The notes: generated by a model from the letters alone, not told the origin. Counted from the stretch's first letter, positions 43,738-51,976 are shown. The stretch: 64,000 nt of DNA from Veillonella parvula (GCF_902810435.1 NZ_LR778174.1:434001-498000), one strand, 5' to 3'. Translations and numbers: made by a program.

Positions 43738-44477
43738 TACCTATCAATGTTGTAGAAAATGCTCAATATGTAAGTGGTAGAGATTTACATATGTTTTTAG
43801 AAATTGGAACAGAATATAAAGATTGGTTCCCTCGAATGTGTGAATATGGTTTTGAAGTTGGTATAGATTTCAACCCGCTCAAAAAAGAGCGAGTTCAAAT
43901 TGAAGGCAATCGAGAGGTTAAACGCATTATCACTGACCATGAACTTACAATTGATATGGCGAAGCAATTATGCATGCTATCTCGAAATGAAAAAGGCCGA
44001 CAAGCTCGAGAATATTTTATTCAAGTTGAGAGGAATTGGAATTCTCCCGAAAAAGTAATGGCAAGAGCCTTGCAAGTCGCTAATAGAACGATAGAGAACT
44101 ATAAGTTGTCTATCTCTATGAAAGATCAACAATTAGCAGAGTTGCAGCCGAAAGCCAATTATTACGATGTTATTTTGCAAAATAAAGAGTTGCTAAGCAT
44201 TACTCAAATTGCTAAAGACTATGGGAAAAGCGGAACTTGGCTTAATAAATTTCTAGCCGATAAAAAAGTGCAATTTAAACAAAGCGGTGTTTGGTTTCTA
44301 TATGCTAAATATGCAGATAAAGGGTATACATCAAGCAAAACATTTATTGATGATGTAGAAAAAGCACATATGCATACATATTGGACTCAAAAAGGCCGGC
44401 TATTTATATACGATTTGTTAAAGCAAAATGGAGTTTTTCCGTTAATTGAATTAGTAGATGCCGATAAAACGGCATAG
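43728..44477 (+). CDS. Phage antirepressor (AntA + KilAC)
   Basis: 249 residues. N-terminal AntA/AntB domain: VSGRDLHMFLEIGTEYKDWFPRM, then DHELTIDMAKQLCMLSRNEKG. C-terminal KilAC domain: LLSITQIAKDYGKSGTWLNKFLADK ... WTQKGRLFIYDLL. Such proteins antagonise the repressor during induction; here they would oppose the ImmR-like protein. Early operon. Confidence 0.9.
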   Translation: MQLVPINVVENAQYVSGRDLHMFLEIGTEYKDWFPRMCEYGFEVGIDFNPLKKERVQIEGNREVKRIITDHELTIDMAKQLCMLSRNEKGRQAREYFIQVERNWNSPEKVMARALQVANRTIENYKLSISMKDQQLAELQPKANYYDVILQNKELLSITQIAKDYGKSGTWLNKFLADKKVQFKQSGVWFLYAKYADKGYTSSKTFIDDVEKAHMHTYWTQKGRLFIYDLLKQNGVFPLIELVDADKTA

Positions 44478-44487
44478 GAGGTACATA

Positions 44488-45360
44488 ATGGGTGAAGTAA
44501 CAAAAGCACAAACTCAAACACCATCGCTTAAAACTATGGTGTCTAGTGAGTCGGTAAAGAAACGTTTTAATGAAATCTTGGGTAAAAAATCAGCGGCCTT
44601 TGTGTCTAGCTTGATTTCTGTATCTAATAATAATGAACTTTTATCTAAAGCAGACCCTACTACAGTTATTACTGCAGGTGTGATGGCAGCCACTTTGGAC
44701 CTTCCAATTAATCAAAACTTGGGGTTTGCCTATATTGTCCCTTTCTACAACAGTAAAAAGAAAATTAATGAAGCTCAATTTCAAATGGGTTACAAAGGGT
44801 ATATCCAGTTGGCCATGCGCACAGGTCAATATAAGACCATTAATGCTAGTGAAATCTATGAAGGCGAAATTAAACACCACAACAAACTTACAGGTGAATT
44901 CGAATTAGGAGAACGAACTGGTGATAATGTAGTTGGCTACATCGCTTATTTCAAGCTAATTAATGGTTTTGAAAAGTATTTATATATGTCTAAAGAAGAT
45001 GCTGAAGCACACGCAATAAAGTATTCCCAAACATACAAAAAGGGGTTTGGTCTTTGGAAAACTGACTTTGACGCAATGGCCATCAAAACAGTACTCAAAC
45101 GTTTGTTAAGTAAATATGGCATTCTATCAGTCGAAATGCAGAGCATGGCTAATGCAATCTCTGTAGATGGCGCGGTTATTCGTGATAATAATGGCGAGCT
45201 CACGCCTGATTTCGAAGGTGAAACTATCGATGTCCAATCAGACGTAGCAGAAACGATTGCTAATAATGCAAATTCTGAAGCCATTGACATCGACGCTGGT
45301 CCTGCCAGTGAATTTGTTAATCCTGAAACTGGAAAAGTAGTCAATATGTTCGGTGATTAA
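44488..45360 (+). CDS. recT: RecT-family single-strand annealing protein
   Basis: 290 residues. The typical KKRFNEILGKKSAAFVSSLISV, MAATLDLPINQNLGFAYIVPF, FQMGYKGYIQLAMRTGQYKTINA and SPTYKKGFGLW-like YSQTYKKGFGLWKTDFDAMA blocks are present. Anneals single strands in phage recombination. The start at 44488 follows TAGGAGG. The gene after it encodes an MBL-fold protein, which may be its nuclease partner. Confidence 0.95.
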   Translation: MGEVTKAQTQTPSLKTMVSSESVKKRFNEILGKKSAAFVSSLISVSNNNELLSKADPTTVITAGVMAATLDLPINQNLGFAYIVPFYNSKKKINEAQFQMGYKGYIQLAMRTGQYKTINASEIYEGEIKHHNKLTGEFELGERTGDNVVGYIAYFKLINGFEKYLYMSKEDAEAHAIKYSQTYKKGFGLWKTDFDAMAIKTVLKRLLSKYGILSVEMQSMANAISVDGAVIRDNNGELTPDFEGETIDVQSDVAETIANNANSEAIDIDAGPASEFVNPETGKVVNMFGD

Positions 45361-45362
45361 TT

Positions 45363-46085
45363 GTGATTAGTATTCAAGCATTCGGTAGTAGCTCGAAAGG
45401 GAACTGCTACCGAATCAAAACATCAATAAATGGTGATGAACTGCTACTGGATGCAGGATTATCATTTAAAGAAATTCAACGGTATTGTCGCTTTAACTTT
45501 CTACACCTATGTGGCACGTTGCTCACACATCAACATGGAGACCATAGCAAGGCCGTAAATGATCTATTAAAGCTAGGTCATCGTGTATATATGCTAAAAG
45601 ATACTGCAGATGCATTATATGTAACAGGGAACCATAAAGTCATATATATTACACCTAAGGTTCAATTTACGATAGGCAATTTCAGTATTTTGCCTTTTGA
45701 ATTAGAACATGACGTTCCTAATGTTGGCTTTTTAATTTCTGATGGCGAGGAAAAACTCCTCTACATTACAGATACCTATTACTGCCGATATACGTTCAAA
45801 GATGTTGATCATATCATGGTTGAATGTAACCATTCCTATGAAATCTTAAACCAACAAGTAGATGCTGGTTATTTAGACGAAAAACGAATGGAACGATTAA
45901 TTCAATCTCACTTTTCACTAGAAAACGTTATTAAATTCCTCAAATCGATGGACCTAACTAAGTGTCAAGACATACGGCTACTACATTTATCTGACAGCAA
46001 CTCAGATGCAGAAATATTTAAACAAGCTGTTCAAGCTGCTACTGGTAAATTAGTAATCGTAGAACAAGAAAGGAGCTCCTTATGA
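45363..46085 (+). CDS. MBL-fold metallohydrolase (YycJ/WalJ-like)
   Basis: 240 residues. Metal ligands: LLTHQHGDHSKAV (HxHxDH), H in ELEHDVPNVGF, D in YITDTYYC and a late H in LLHLSDSNS. The opening SIQAFGSSSKGNCY is typical of YycJ/WalJ-type proteins, some of which are 5'-3' exonucleases. GTG start with GGTGA upstream. Sitting between recT and the replication genes, it is a candidate for the exonuclease that feeds RecT. Confidence 0.8.
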   Translation: MISIQAFGSSSKGNCYRIKTSINGDELLLDAGLSFKEIQRYCRFNFLHLCGTLLTHQHGDHSKAVNDLLKLGHRVYMLKDTADALYVTGNHKVIYITPKVQFTIGNFSILPFELEHDVPNVGFLISDGEEKLLYITDTYYCRYTFKDVDHIMVECNHSYEILNQQVDAGYLDEKRMERLIQSHFSLENVIKFLKSMDLTKCQDIRLLHLSDSNSDAEIFKQAVQAATGKLVIVEQERSSL

Positions 46086-46519
46086 TTATTAAATCAATCC
46101 AAATTAAAGATAACGATATCAGCATTGCCTATCAGAAACCATCTGCCACAGGCCTTACTGATATTTTTACACTTAAATCAAAAGATGATCCACGCCCCGA
46201 ATTGTTACGAGCGTTTAGCAATCTGCAGAATATTGTAAAAAGAAACTTTGAATTCTTTGATGAATTTAATATTCCATTTGTTGTAAGTGCTTTTAAGTTT
46301 AAGTATGGTGAAATCGAAGGTCTTGTTAATCAGGTTTGTGTTGAAGGCGTAGTATCTGATATGAACACTCCTAATGAATTTAAATTTAAAACTGGATGGC
46401 TGAATGTAGAGTATGCAGACTCAACATTTGCTATCTCAGTTCAAGACTTAATCGATGAATGCGTAAGGTTTATTATGGGACGTCGAGCCCAGGATAATTT
46501 ATTTGTAGATGAGGAATGA
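46082..46519 (+). CDS. Phage early protein, unknown
   Basis: 145 residues, beta-rich with a C-terminal helix; overlaps the previous gene by four bases (ATGA), AAAGGAG upstream. The even beta pattern and the position between recT and the initiator suggest a nucleic-acid-related role, but no family is recognised. Confidence 0.6.
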   Translation: MIIKSIQIKDNDISIAYQKPSATGLTDIFTLKSKDDPRPELLRAFSNLQNIVKRNFEFFDEFNIPFVVSAFKFKYGEIEGLVNQVCVEGVVSDMNTPNEFKFKTGWLNVEYADSTFAISVQDLIDECVRFIMGRRAQDNLFVDEE

Positions 46520-46522
46520 TGA

Positions 46523-47467
46523 ATGGCCAAGGATGTATATTACTTCAGCCACGATGTTAATGCGAGCAATGATCCTAAAATTGTGGCAATGGAGTCAGAG
46601 TTTGGTGTTATTTCATATGCCTGGTGGTGGAAATTAATTGAAAAACTAGCTTCATCCGAGGACTACAGACTGCCTTTTAAAAAATATACTTTTATTGCGC
46701 TTGATAAAGAGTTAGGGATTTTGAACGAAAATGAACGACCGTTGAACGAAAATGAACGACCGTTGAACGAAAATGAACAAGGTTTCTTTTGTTCAAATAA
46801 ATCTTTTTCGTTCATAAATTCGTTAATTTATGATTTTGAATTGCTTGAGTGCGATGACGAGTATTTTTGGTCTCCTAGTTTAATCCGCAGACAAGAAGAG
46901 CGAAGAAGTAAATTTGAAAAAAAGCAGGAACAACGTAGGCTCGCAGGCATTAAAAGTGGTGAAGCTAGAAGAAAAAAGGAACAAAATCGAACGACCGTTC
47001 AACGAGCTTCAACGGTCGTTGAACAAAACGAACAAAAGGAAAGGAAAGGAAAGGAAAGTATATATTCATATTCATATTATAGCGACGCTGAAAATGAAAA
47101 ATCAGATAAGAATATCTTATCCATGTTTGATGAATCTAAAAAACATGATTCATATAAAAACGTGTTCAAAATTTATATGAATGATGTAGGTGAGATTTCT
47201 TCGGTGACAAAAGAGAAACTAGAATGTCTTGTTAATGACTTTGGTGAAAATGAAGTTATTAATGCTATTAGTAAATCTAGCGAAGTAGGGAAAGCTAGTA
47301 TCGCATACATCACAGCCGTTCTAAATAATAAGATTAGAGAGGAGGCAGCAAAGGGTGGAACAAGCAAATGTAACAGCAATGCTAGAAGCGTGTCTCGAAA
47401 AAATTCGAGAAAGGACGAACACGTCGACTGGCAAGCGGAATATGAAAGAGTCCACGGGAAAAAATGA
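46523..47467 (+). CDS. Phage replication initiator (DUF4373 / DnaD-like)
   Basis: 314 residues. The N-terminal winged-helix-like region DVYYFSHDVNASNDPKIVAMESEFGVISYAWWWKLIEKL matches Lin1244/DUF4373-type replisome organisers. Then come a basic coiled linker, and a DnaD-like C-terminal domain (KNVFKIYMNDVGEISSVTKEKLECLVNDFG). Residues 69-88 hold a tandem LNENERP repeat caused by DNA repeats that look like origin iterons. It is followed by the helicase loader, as in many Firmicute phages. Confidence 0.82.
   Translation: MAKDVYYFSHDVNASNDPKIVAMESEFGVISYAWWWKLIEKLASSEDYRLPFKKYTFIALDKELGILNENERPLNENERPLNENEQGFFCSNKSFSFINSLIYDFELLECDDEYFWSPSLIRRQEERRSKFEKKQEQRRLAGIKSGEARRKKEQNRTTVQRASTVVEQNEQKERKGKESIYSYSYYSDAENEKSDKNILSMFDESKKHDSYKNVFKIYMNDVGEISSVTKEKLECLVNDFGENEVINAISKSSEVGKASIAYITAVLNNKIREEAAKGGTSKCNSNARSVSRKNSRKDEHVDWQAEYERVHGKK
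46721..47033. other. Candidate phage replication origin (iterons within the initiator gene)
   Basis: Two perfect 21-bp units and most of a third (46721-46783) carry GAACGACCGTTGAAC. About 210 bases downstream, 46990-47020 repeats the same core as an inverted pair AACGACCGTT / AACGGTCGTT with an 11-base centre, followed by GAACAAAACGAAC. Placement inside the initiator gene parallels lambda O and oriLambda. Confidence 0.55.
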
Positions 47468-48089
47468 GTTCTTCTATCCGATATATGACGAACCAGTAGT
47501 CATTCAGACAAACGTTAATACAACCTATGCTGCAGTCGGAATTCCTAGGCGCTATTATTCTATGGATTTTGACTGGTTGCGTAAAAATGGTAGTTTTTCA
47601 AAGGAAAACGCTGAAGCTTACGATGTGGTTAAAAAGTATTCTAATAATCTGAAAACTAATCTTGATTCTGGCAAGGGCCTCATATTAAGAGGCCCAGCTG
47701 GTACCGGTAAAACATCGATTGCGGTGAGTATCTTGAAACAAGCTATGGCATTAGATAAAGGGTGCCTAATGATTTCAATGCCTAATCTATTGGATACCAT
47801 GCTTACACTATCTAAAGGCGACAATGTAGCTTATCTAAGATTTGAGCAAAAACTGCGGAATATCCCATTGCTATTGCTCGATGACTTTGGGGCGGAGTAC
47901 TCAAAATCTGATTGGGTACCATCTAAGGTTGAAAGCATCATTATTGATCGCTACAACCGGATGAAACCCATAATTCTTACGACGAATTACAGCGATGCTT
48001 GGACTGAAAAGAATTATAGTCAAAGAGTATATGACCGCCTACGTGGTGAATATGCGGTGGCTATATTCAATGGAGAATCACACCGATGA
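47355..48089 (+). CDS. DnaC-like helicase loader (AAA+ ATPase)
   Basis: 244 residues. Walker A GPAGTGKTS (113-121), Walker B LLLLDDFG, sensor-1 LTTNYS, arginine finger region RVYDRLRG. Loads the replicative helicase at the phage origin. The GTG start at 47355 has GAGGAGG upstream and lies 113 bases inside the preceding gene; later ATGs (47379, 47442) lack a good ribosome site. Confidence 0.88.
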   Translation: MEQANVTAMLEACLEKIRERTNTSTGKRNMKESTGKNEFFYPIYDEPVVIQTNVNTTYAAVGIPRRYYSMDFDWLRKNGSFSKENAEAYDVVKKYSNNLKTNLDSGKGLILRGPAGTGKTSIAVSILKQAMALDKGCLMISMPNLLDTMLTLSKGDNVAYLRFEQKLRNIPLLLLDDFGAEYSKSDWVPSKVESIIIDRYNRMKPIILTTNYSDAWTEKNYSQRVYDRLRGEYAVAIFNGESHR

Positions 48090-48484
48090 AAATTCTATTG
48101 CGATGCCAGTTTAGATTTAGAAAGAAAACCCATAACCGGTTTCCAACGTTAAATGAGTATATCGACTGTGAACGTGGCTCAACTATAGCAGCTGCAGCGA
48201 TGAAGAAAAAATGTACCGAGCAAGTCAAAGCACAATGTGTGTCACAACAGATAGAATCGGTTAAGGGGAAAGTAGACCTGTTATTTGAATGGCACTCATC
48301 GACCAGGCATGATCCTGACAATGTGGCTTTTGCCAAGAAGTTTATTTTGGACGGATTGCAATTAGCTGGTGTACTAGAAAACGATAACAGGAAATTCATC
48401 GGGACTATGGCTGATGAGGTTGTAAATGACGACGATGATTTTGTGATTGTACATATCACAGAACATATGAGTATATTCCTATAG
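48086..48484 (+). CDS. RusA-like Holliday junction resolvase
   Basis: 132 residues. The C-terminal half has the RusA acidic pattern RHDPDNVAFAKKFILDGLQLAGVLENDN. Resolves recombination or replication junctions in phage DNA. Overlaps the helicase loader by four bases. Followed by a 123-base gap with no gene. Confidence 0.82.
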   Translation: MKILLRCQFRFRKKTHNRFPTLNEYIDCERGSTIAAAAMKKKCTEQVKAQCVSQQIESVKGKVDLLFEWHSSTRHDPDNVAFAKKFILDGLQLAGVLENDNRKFIGTMADEVVNDDDDFVIVHITEHMSIFL

Positions 48485-48607
48485 TCATCAATGGCCATAA
48501 AAAGCAAAATTTCATATATATAAGAACGTTTTGATGCGTTAATGAGTGAATCTTCATGAAGCTGGAATAAAACACAATACGGACTAAAATAAAGCGTAAA
48601 GGGGGAG

Positions 48608-49144
48608 ATGCATTTGAATGAATGCGAAATTGAAAAAATTACTAGGTTGGCTACTGAGGTGGCTACTAAAACCTACTATGAATTAGCAAAGCAAGAAAAT
48701 GCACAGCTAGGTCGTAAACTTCGACACAACACGATCAAGCTGCTTAAGCATTATAGTCAGTTACAATCATACGTAGACAATGCTATCACGGATTCGACAC
48801 AAGCCGAAGATATATGGCTCAATGAACTGTTGATTGATATGTTTGACGATAAAAGCATTGTGAAAGTGAATGCGATTGTTAAATCTAAAGAAAAAACAGC
48901 ATTGATGATGCGACATGTAAATAACATGCTCGATATCTATGCTGAGAAGTGTAGCGCAAAACAATTTAAGTATTGCGAGTGCATGCGCAGGTATTATATT
49001 GATGGAGAAACATTAGAAGAGATTGCAGAATCATTTCCTGAAAAGCCTGATGTACGGACTATCAAACGTTATATTGCAAGAGGCATTGAAGAGTTATCAG
49101 TTTTGCTATGGGGTGTTATTGGACTGAACACAAAGCTAGCCTGA
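48608..49144 (+). CDS. Sigma-like late transcription regulator (ArpU/RinA type)
   Basis: 178 residues, helical, ending in a sigma-70 region-4-like helix-turn-helix: RRYYIDGETLEEIAESF ... DVRTIKRYIARGIEELSVLLWG. Proteins of this kind sit at the end of the early region in Firmicute phages and activate the packaging operon. GGGGGAG touches the ATG at 48608 and is better spaced for a TTG at 48614, so the start is uncertain. A promoter with phased repeats follows directly. Confidence 0.75.
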   Translation: MHLNECEIEKITRLATEVATKTYYELAKQENAQLGRKLRHNTIKLLKHYSQLQSYVDNAITDSTQAEDIWLNELLIDMFDDKSIVKVNAIVKSKEKTALMMRHVNNMLDIYAEKCSAKQFKYCECMRRYYIDGETLEEIAESFPEKPDVRTIKRYIARGIEELSVLLWGVIGLNTKLA

Positions 49145-49148
49145 AAAT

Positions 49149-49176
49149 TGTCCCAAAACTGTCCTAGACCTGTCCT
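49149..49176. promoter_or_regulatory. Helix-phased TGTCC repeats (activator site)
   Basis: TGTCC at 49149, 49160 and 49171, exactly 11 bases apart. They reach into the -35 and spacer of the late promoter, as expected for a transcription activator binding one face of the DNA. Confidence 0.55.
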
Positions 49177-49193
49177 TCTTGACAGTTTATAAT
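49165..49193 (+). promoter_or_regulatory. Predicted late promoter
   Basis: TAGACC (weak), 17 bases, TATAAT (perfect). The weak -35 with phased repeats suggests dependence on an activator. Confidence 0.6.
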
Positions 49194-49261
49194 GATAGTG
49201 TGAGTTAATAGGGAAACGATTAATCTCTCTCGACACAGTGAATACCTAGAACACTAAAACG

Positions 49262-49299
49262 AAAAGACCACTTAATCTATACGGTTAGGTGGTCTTTTT
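49262..49299 (+). terminator. Terminator in the late leader
   Basis: AAAAGACCAC plus its complement, with an inner TTAA/TTAG extension, then TTTTT. It lies only about 60-100 bases after the late promoter and before the packaging genes. Confidence 0.8.
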
Positions 49300-49332
49300 G
49301 CATACAAATATAAGGAGGCAAGGTGAATACGA

Positions 49333-49521
49333 TTGACTGATGTGTATTGTGAGAAACGAAGATGCTTAAACAATGTTAAGGGTTGGTGCAAAGCTAATGG
49401 CATTCATATTGATCATATGTGTAAATCGTATGCGCCATCACATTCTTTAGTAAAAATAAAAACTGCAAAGGTACATAAGGAATGCGGTAAATATAAGCAG
49501 AATAAGAGTGTATTAAAGTAG
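49333..49521 (+). CDS. 62-residue Cys-rich phage protein
   Basis: TTG start with AAGGTGAATACGA upstream. Six cysteines (VYCEKRRC, GWCK, HMCKSY, KECGKY region) suggest a zinc-binding fold. Such small proteins are common just before terS; function unknown. Confidence 0.55.
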   Translation: MTDVYCEKRRCLNNVKGWCKANGIHIDHMCKSYAPSHSLVKIKTAKVHKECGKYKQNKSVLK

Positions 49522-49743
49522 CACGGCACCGTCACGAAGATGAGCTCCGTATGTCTCGTCGTAAAAATAAAAAAATAAATTTAAATTATACCGAGTTTTG
49601 TTAAATTTTTGAGCAATTTTTTTGTGGGTCCTTCTAGCAAAAATTAAAAGCATGCGGTGGCCGAGACCCCAAAATTTGCCTAGATTTTAATTTTTTTATG
49701 GCCTTGCTAGTGATACAGGTAATGAAAGGAGGCTGATTGATAA
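49522..49743. other. Gap before terS, candidate cos region
   Basis: 222 bases without a gene, AT-rich at both ends with a GC-rich core (GCATGCGGTGGCCGAGACCCC, 49650-49670) and a TGGGTC / GACCCCA near-inverted pair. gpA-type terminases cut at cos, normally just upstream of the small subunit gene, so cos is expected here; the nick sites cannot be read directly. Confidence 0.3.
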
Positions 49744-50274
49744 GTGAAAATTACAGATGATTTGAAAACAGCAACAGCCTCTCAGTCGAACTTGGCAAAA
49801 GCACTTGGGCTCTCGCGTCAACGTGTTTCGCAACTGCTCCAAGAAGGGGTTTTAGCAACGGATGAAAAGAACCAAATTCTGGTTATCAAATCCGTTATCA
49901 ATTATGTCAAATATAAGGGCCAATCTTCTGCTGAAGAGGAAAGCAGTTCCGATGATGCGATATTCGAGGTTGAAAAGGCCAAGAATGAACGTGCGAAACG
50001 CAAGATTGCTGAGTTGAAGCTAGCCAAAATGAACGGCGAAGTGTACTCAGCAGATACTGTAGAACAGGTTATGACAGAAATGCTTGTGAATTTGCGTACA
50101 CAATTATTAGGATTGCCAACAAAACTGGCTCCACAATTACAGAATGTAACAAAAGAGGAAGCATATAACCTGTTAACTCAAGAAATCGAGGACAAATTAT
50201 TAGAATTAAGTGAATATACGCCGTCATTATTCATGGATAGCGATGATGCAGATGAGGAGGAAGTGCGAAAATGA
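49744..50274 (+). CDS. terS: Terminase small subunit (Nu1-like)
   Basis: 176 residues. N-terminal HTH ASQSNLAKALGLSRQRVSQLLQEGVL binds packaging DNA; the centre is a charged coiled coil (EVEKAKNERAKRKIAELKLAKMNGEV), as in Nu1/DUF1441-type subunits; the tail is acidic. GTG start with AAAGGAGG upstream. The stop overlaps the start of a methyltransferase gene, which separates it from terL. Confidence 0.8.
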   Translation: MKITDDLKTATASQSNLAKALGLSRQRVSQLLQEGVLATDEKNQILVIKSVINYVKYKGQSSAEEESSSDDAIFEVEKAKNERAKRKIAELKLAKMNGEVYSADTVEQVMTEMLVNLRTQLLGLPTKLAPQLQNVTKEEAYNLLTQEIEDKLLELSEYTPSLFMDSDDADEEEVRK

Positions 50275-51581
50275 CAATATTAGATTGCATGATGAAAGCC
50301 TTATCTGTTCGTGAGCTTCATGAAATACCAGGTGTATTAATGGATGTGTTGCTTGATCATAATAAACTAGAAAGATTAATTGCGAATATGAGTGGTTGTT
50401 ATTCGTATTCTGGATTATTACAGGAATTTGAAGAAAAAGCAGCAGATAGAAAAAACTATATGCAAGACTATACGCCTCAAAGTGTTATGGATATCGTAGC
50501 AGGTATATCCACTAATGGTTGTGTAAGAGATGTATGTGCTGGCATAGGCGGTCTTTCGCTAGCTAAGTATAAGAATAATCCAGATGTAGTATTACAGCTT
50601 GAGGAATATTCTAAAAATGCGATATGTTTTTTACTTTTTAATTTGGTAATGAACGGAGTACCTGCTGTTGTAATAGAACGAAATGTACTAACTCAAGAAA
50701 ATATAGCGAAATATAAGGTGGAGATTAGTAATCAAGCGCCACAGATTATCAGAGAAGTATGTATAGATGAAGGTACATATAAGGCTGATACGATTATTAG
50801 TAATCCTCCATATAGTCTATCGTGGGTGCCTGTTAATGATGAACGTTTTGATGGGTATAAATTAGCACCAAAAAGTAAAGCAGATTATGCTTTTATTTTA
50901 GATGGTATTTATTCTCTTAAAAATAACGGGACAGCAGTGTATATTTTACCGCATGGTGTCTTATTCCGCGGACAAGCTGAAGGTGATATTCGTCAAAATT
51001 TGATTAAAAACAATTTGCTTGATGCGGTAATAGGATTACCATCTAATTTATTTACCAATACAGGGATACCTGTATGTATACTTGTATTTAAGAAAAATAG
51101 AGTAAATAAAGATATATTATTTATCGATGCTCAAAAAGGTTTCGTTAAGGATAAAAGCAAAAATATAATGACATCAGAACATGTGTTAAAAGTTATTGAT
51201 ACTTATAACAATCGTTCTGATATTGAAAAGTATTCAAGAAAAGTTAGCATTTCTGAAATAGAAGAAAACGATTATAACTTGAATATACCTAGATATATTG
51301 ATAGCTTTGAGCCTGAAGAAATACCAGATGCAGTACAGCTTGCTAAAGAACTGAACGAAATTAATCGAGAAAGTCGGACGTTGGGTTTAGAAATTGCGGA
51401 GATGTTAAAGCTATTAGTTTGTACGGATCCAGACGCGCAGAAGGAGCATGATGAATTTGTAAAAGAATTTACAGAATTCTTGGTATCTTCTGATAGTGCT
51501 TGTACAATTGAGGAGCAAGAAGCTGTGATAAAAAAAATAGAAGATGTTAAGAAGTATTTACTTCAAAAGATGTTTGTGTAA
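50271..51581 (+). CDS. Type I-like N6-adenine DNA methyltransferase (HsdM-like), orphan
   Basis: 436 residues. SAM-binding motif I DVCAGIGGLSL (87-97), catalytic NPPY at 178-181 (IISNPPYSLSW), and the HsdM-like block AVYILPHGVLFRGQAEGDIRQNLI with TNTGIPVCILVF. A helical C-terminal tail would contact an S subunit. It overlaps terS and is directly followed by a small specificity gene; no HsdR is present. AGA and ATA codons are more frequent than in neighbouring head genes, which suggests recent transfer. It probably methylates phage DNA before packaging. Confidence 0.87.
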   Translation: MTILDCMMKALSVRELHEIPGVLMDVLLDHNKLERLIANMSGCYSYSGLLQEFEEKAADRKNYMQDYTPQSVMDIVAGISTNGCVRDVCAGIGGLSLAKYKNNPDVVLQLEEYSKNAICFLLFNLVMNGVPAVVIERNVLTQENIAKYKVEISNQAPQIIREVCIDEGTYKADTIISNPPYSLSWVPVNDERFDGYKLAPKSKADYAFILDGIYSLKNNGTAVYILPHGVLFRGQAEGDIRQNLIKNNLLDAVIGLPSNLFTNTGIPVCILVFKKNRVNKDILFIDAQKGFVKDKSKNIMTSEHVLKVIDTYNNRSDIEKYSRKVSISEIEENDYNLNIPRYIDSFEPEEIPDAVQLAKELNEINRESRTLGLEIAEMLKLLVCTDPDAQKEHDEFVKEFTEFLVSSDSACTIEEQEAVIKKIEDVKKYLLQKMFV

Positions 51582-51976
51582 TGTTAAAAAATTACAAGAA
51601 ATTTAAAATTACGGAAGTTGCTGATATACTGGGGCGTCCTAAGAAGAATCAAATGTATCCGGAGGGTTGTATTTGCTTGCAAGTATCTGCAAGTAAAGGG
51701 GAGTTATTATATTTAGATACATCACAACAAGTTGATGCAAAATATGTGGTGATTCAACCGAGAAATGTAATTCCCTTTTATTTATATTTGATGATAGAAA
51801 AGGCAATGCCTGAATTCTTATATAAATATAGACAAGGACTAAATATATCAGCACATGACATAAAACATATGGAGGTAGTGTGCCATACGGATGTCGAAAC
51901 TCAGGCATTAATAGCTATGATGTTTACATCTATAAATGGTACAAGGTTAAGCGTACAAATGGGTGCGCTTTTTTAG
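51581..51976 (+). CDS. HsdS-like specificity subunit with a single target domain
   Basis: 131 residues, about one third of a normal HsdS. It reads as one target-recognition domain (KFKITEVADILGRPKK ... QVSASKGELLYLDTSQQVDAKYVVIQP) and the start of the conserved helix (GLNISAHDIKHMEV ... TQALIAMMF). Half-size S proteins can work as dimers. Its last residues are encoded by a terminator hairpin, so the C-terminus may have been cut by the insertion event. Overlaps the methyltransferase stop. Confidence 0.75.
   Translation: MLKNYKKFKITEVADILGRPKKNQMYPEGCICLQVSASKGELLYLDTSQQVDAKYVVIQPRNVIPFYLYLMIEKAMPEFLYKYRQGLNISAHDIKHMEVVCHTDVETQALIAMMFTSINGTRLSVQMGALF
51949..51974 (+). terminator. Terminator at the end of the methyltransferase cassette
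   Basis: AAGCGTAC pairs with GTGCGCTT (one G-U) and is followed by TTTT; it overlaps the specificity gene's last codons and lies 24 bases before terL. Confidence 0.6.

Noticed and set aside
46721-46783. Protein-level repeat selected in the initiator
   Set aside because: Unit identity is perfect at DNA level, including third codon positions, and the core recurs inverted downstream in a different protein context, so a DNA site explains it better.
50271-51976. Complete type I restriction-modification system
   Set aside because: No HsdR-type helicase-nuclease gene lies near and the specificity gene has one target domain only; restriction activity is not supported.
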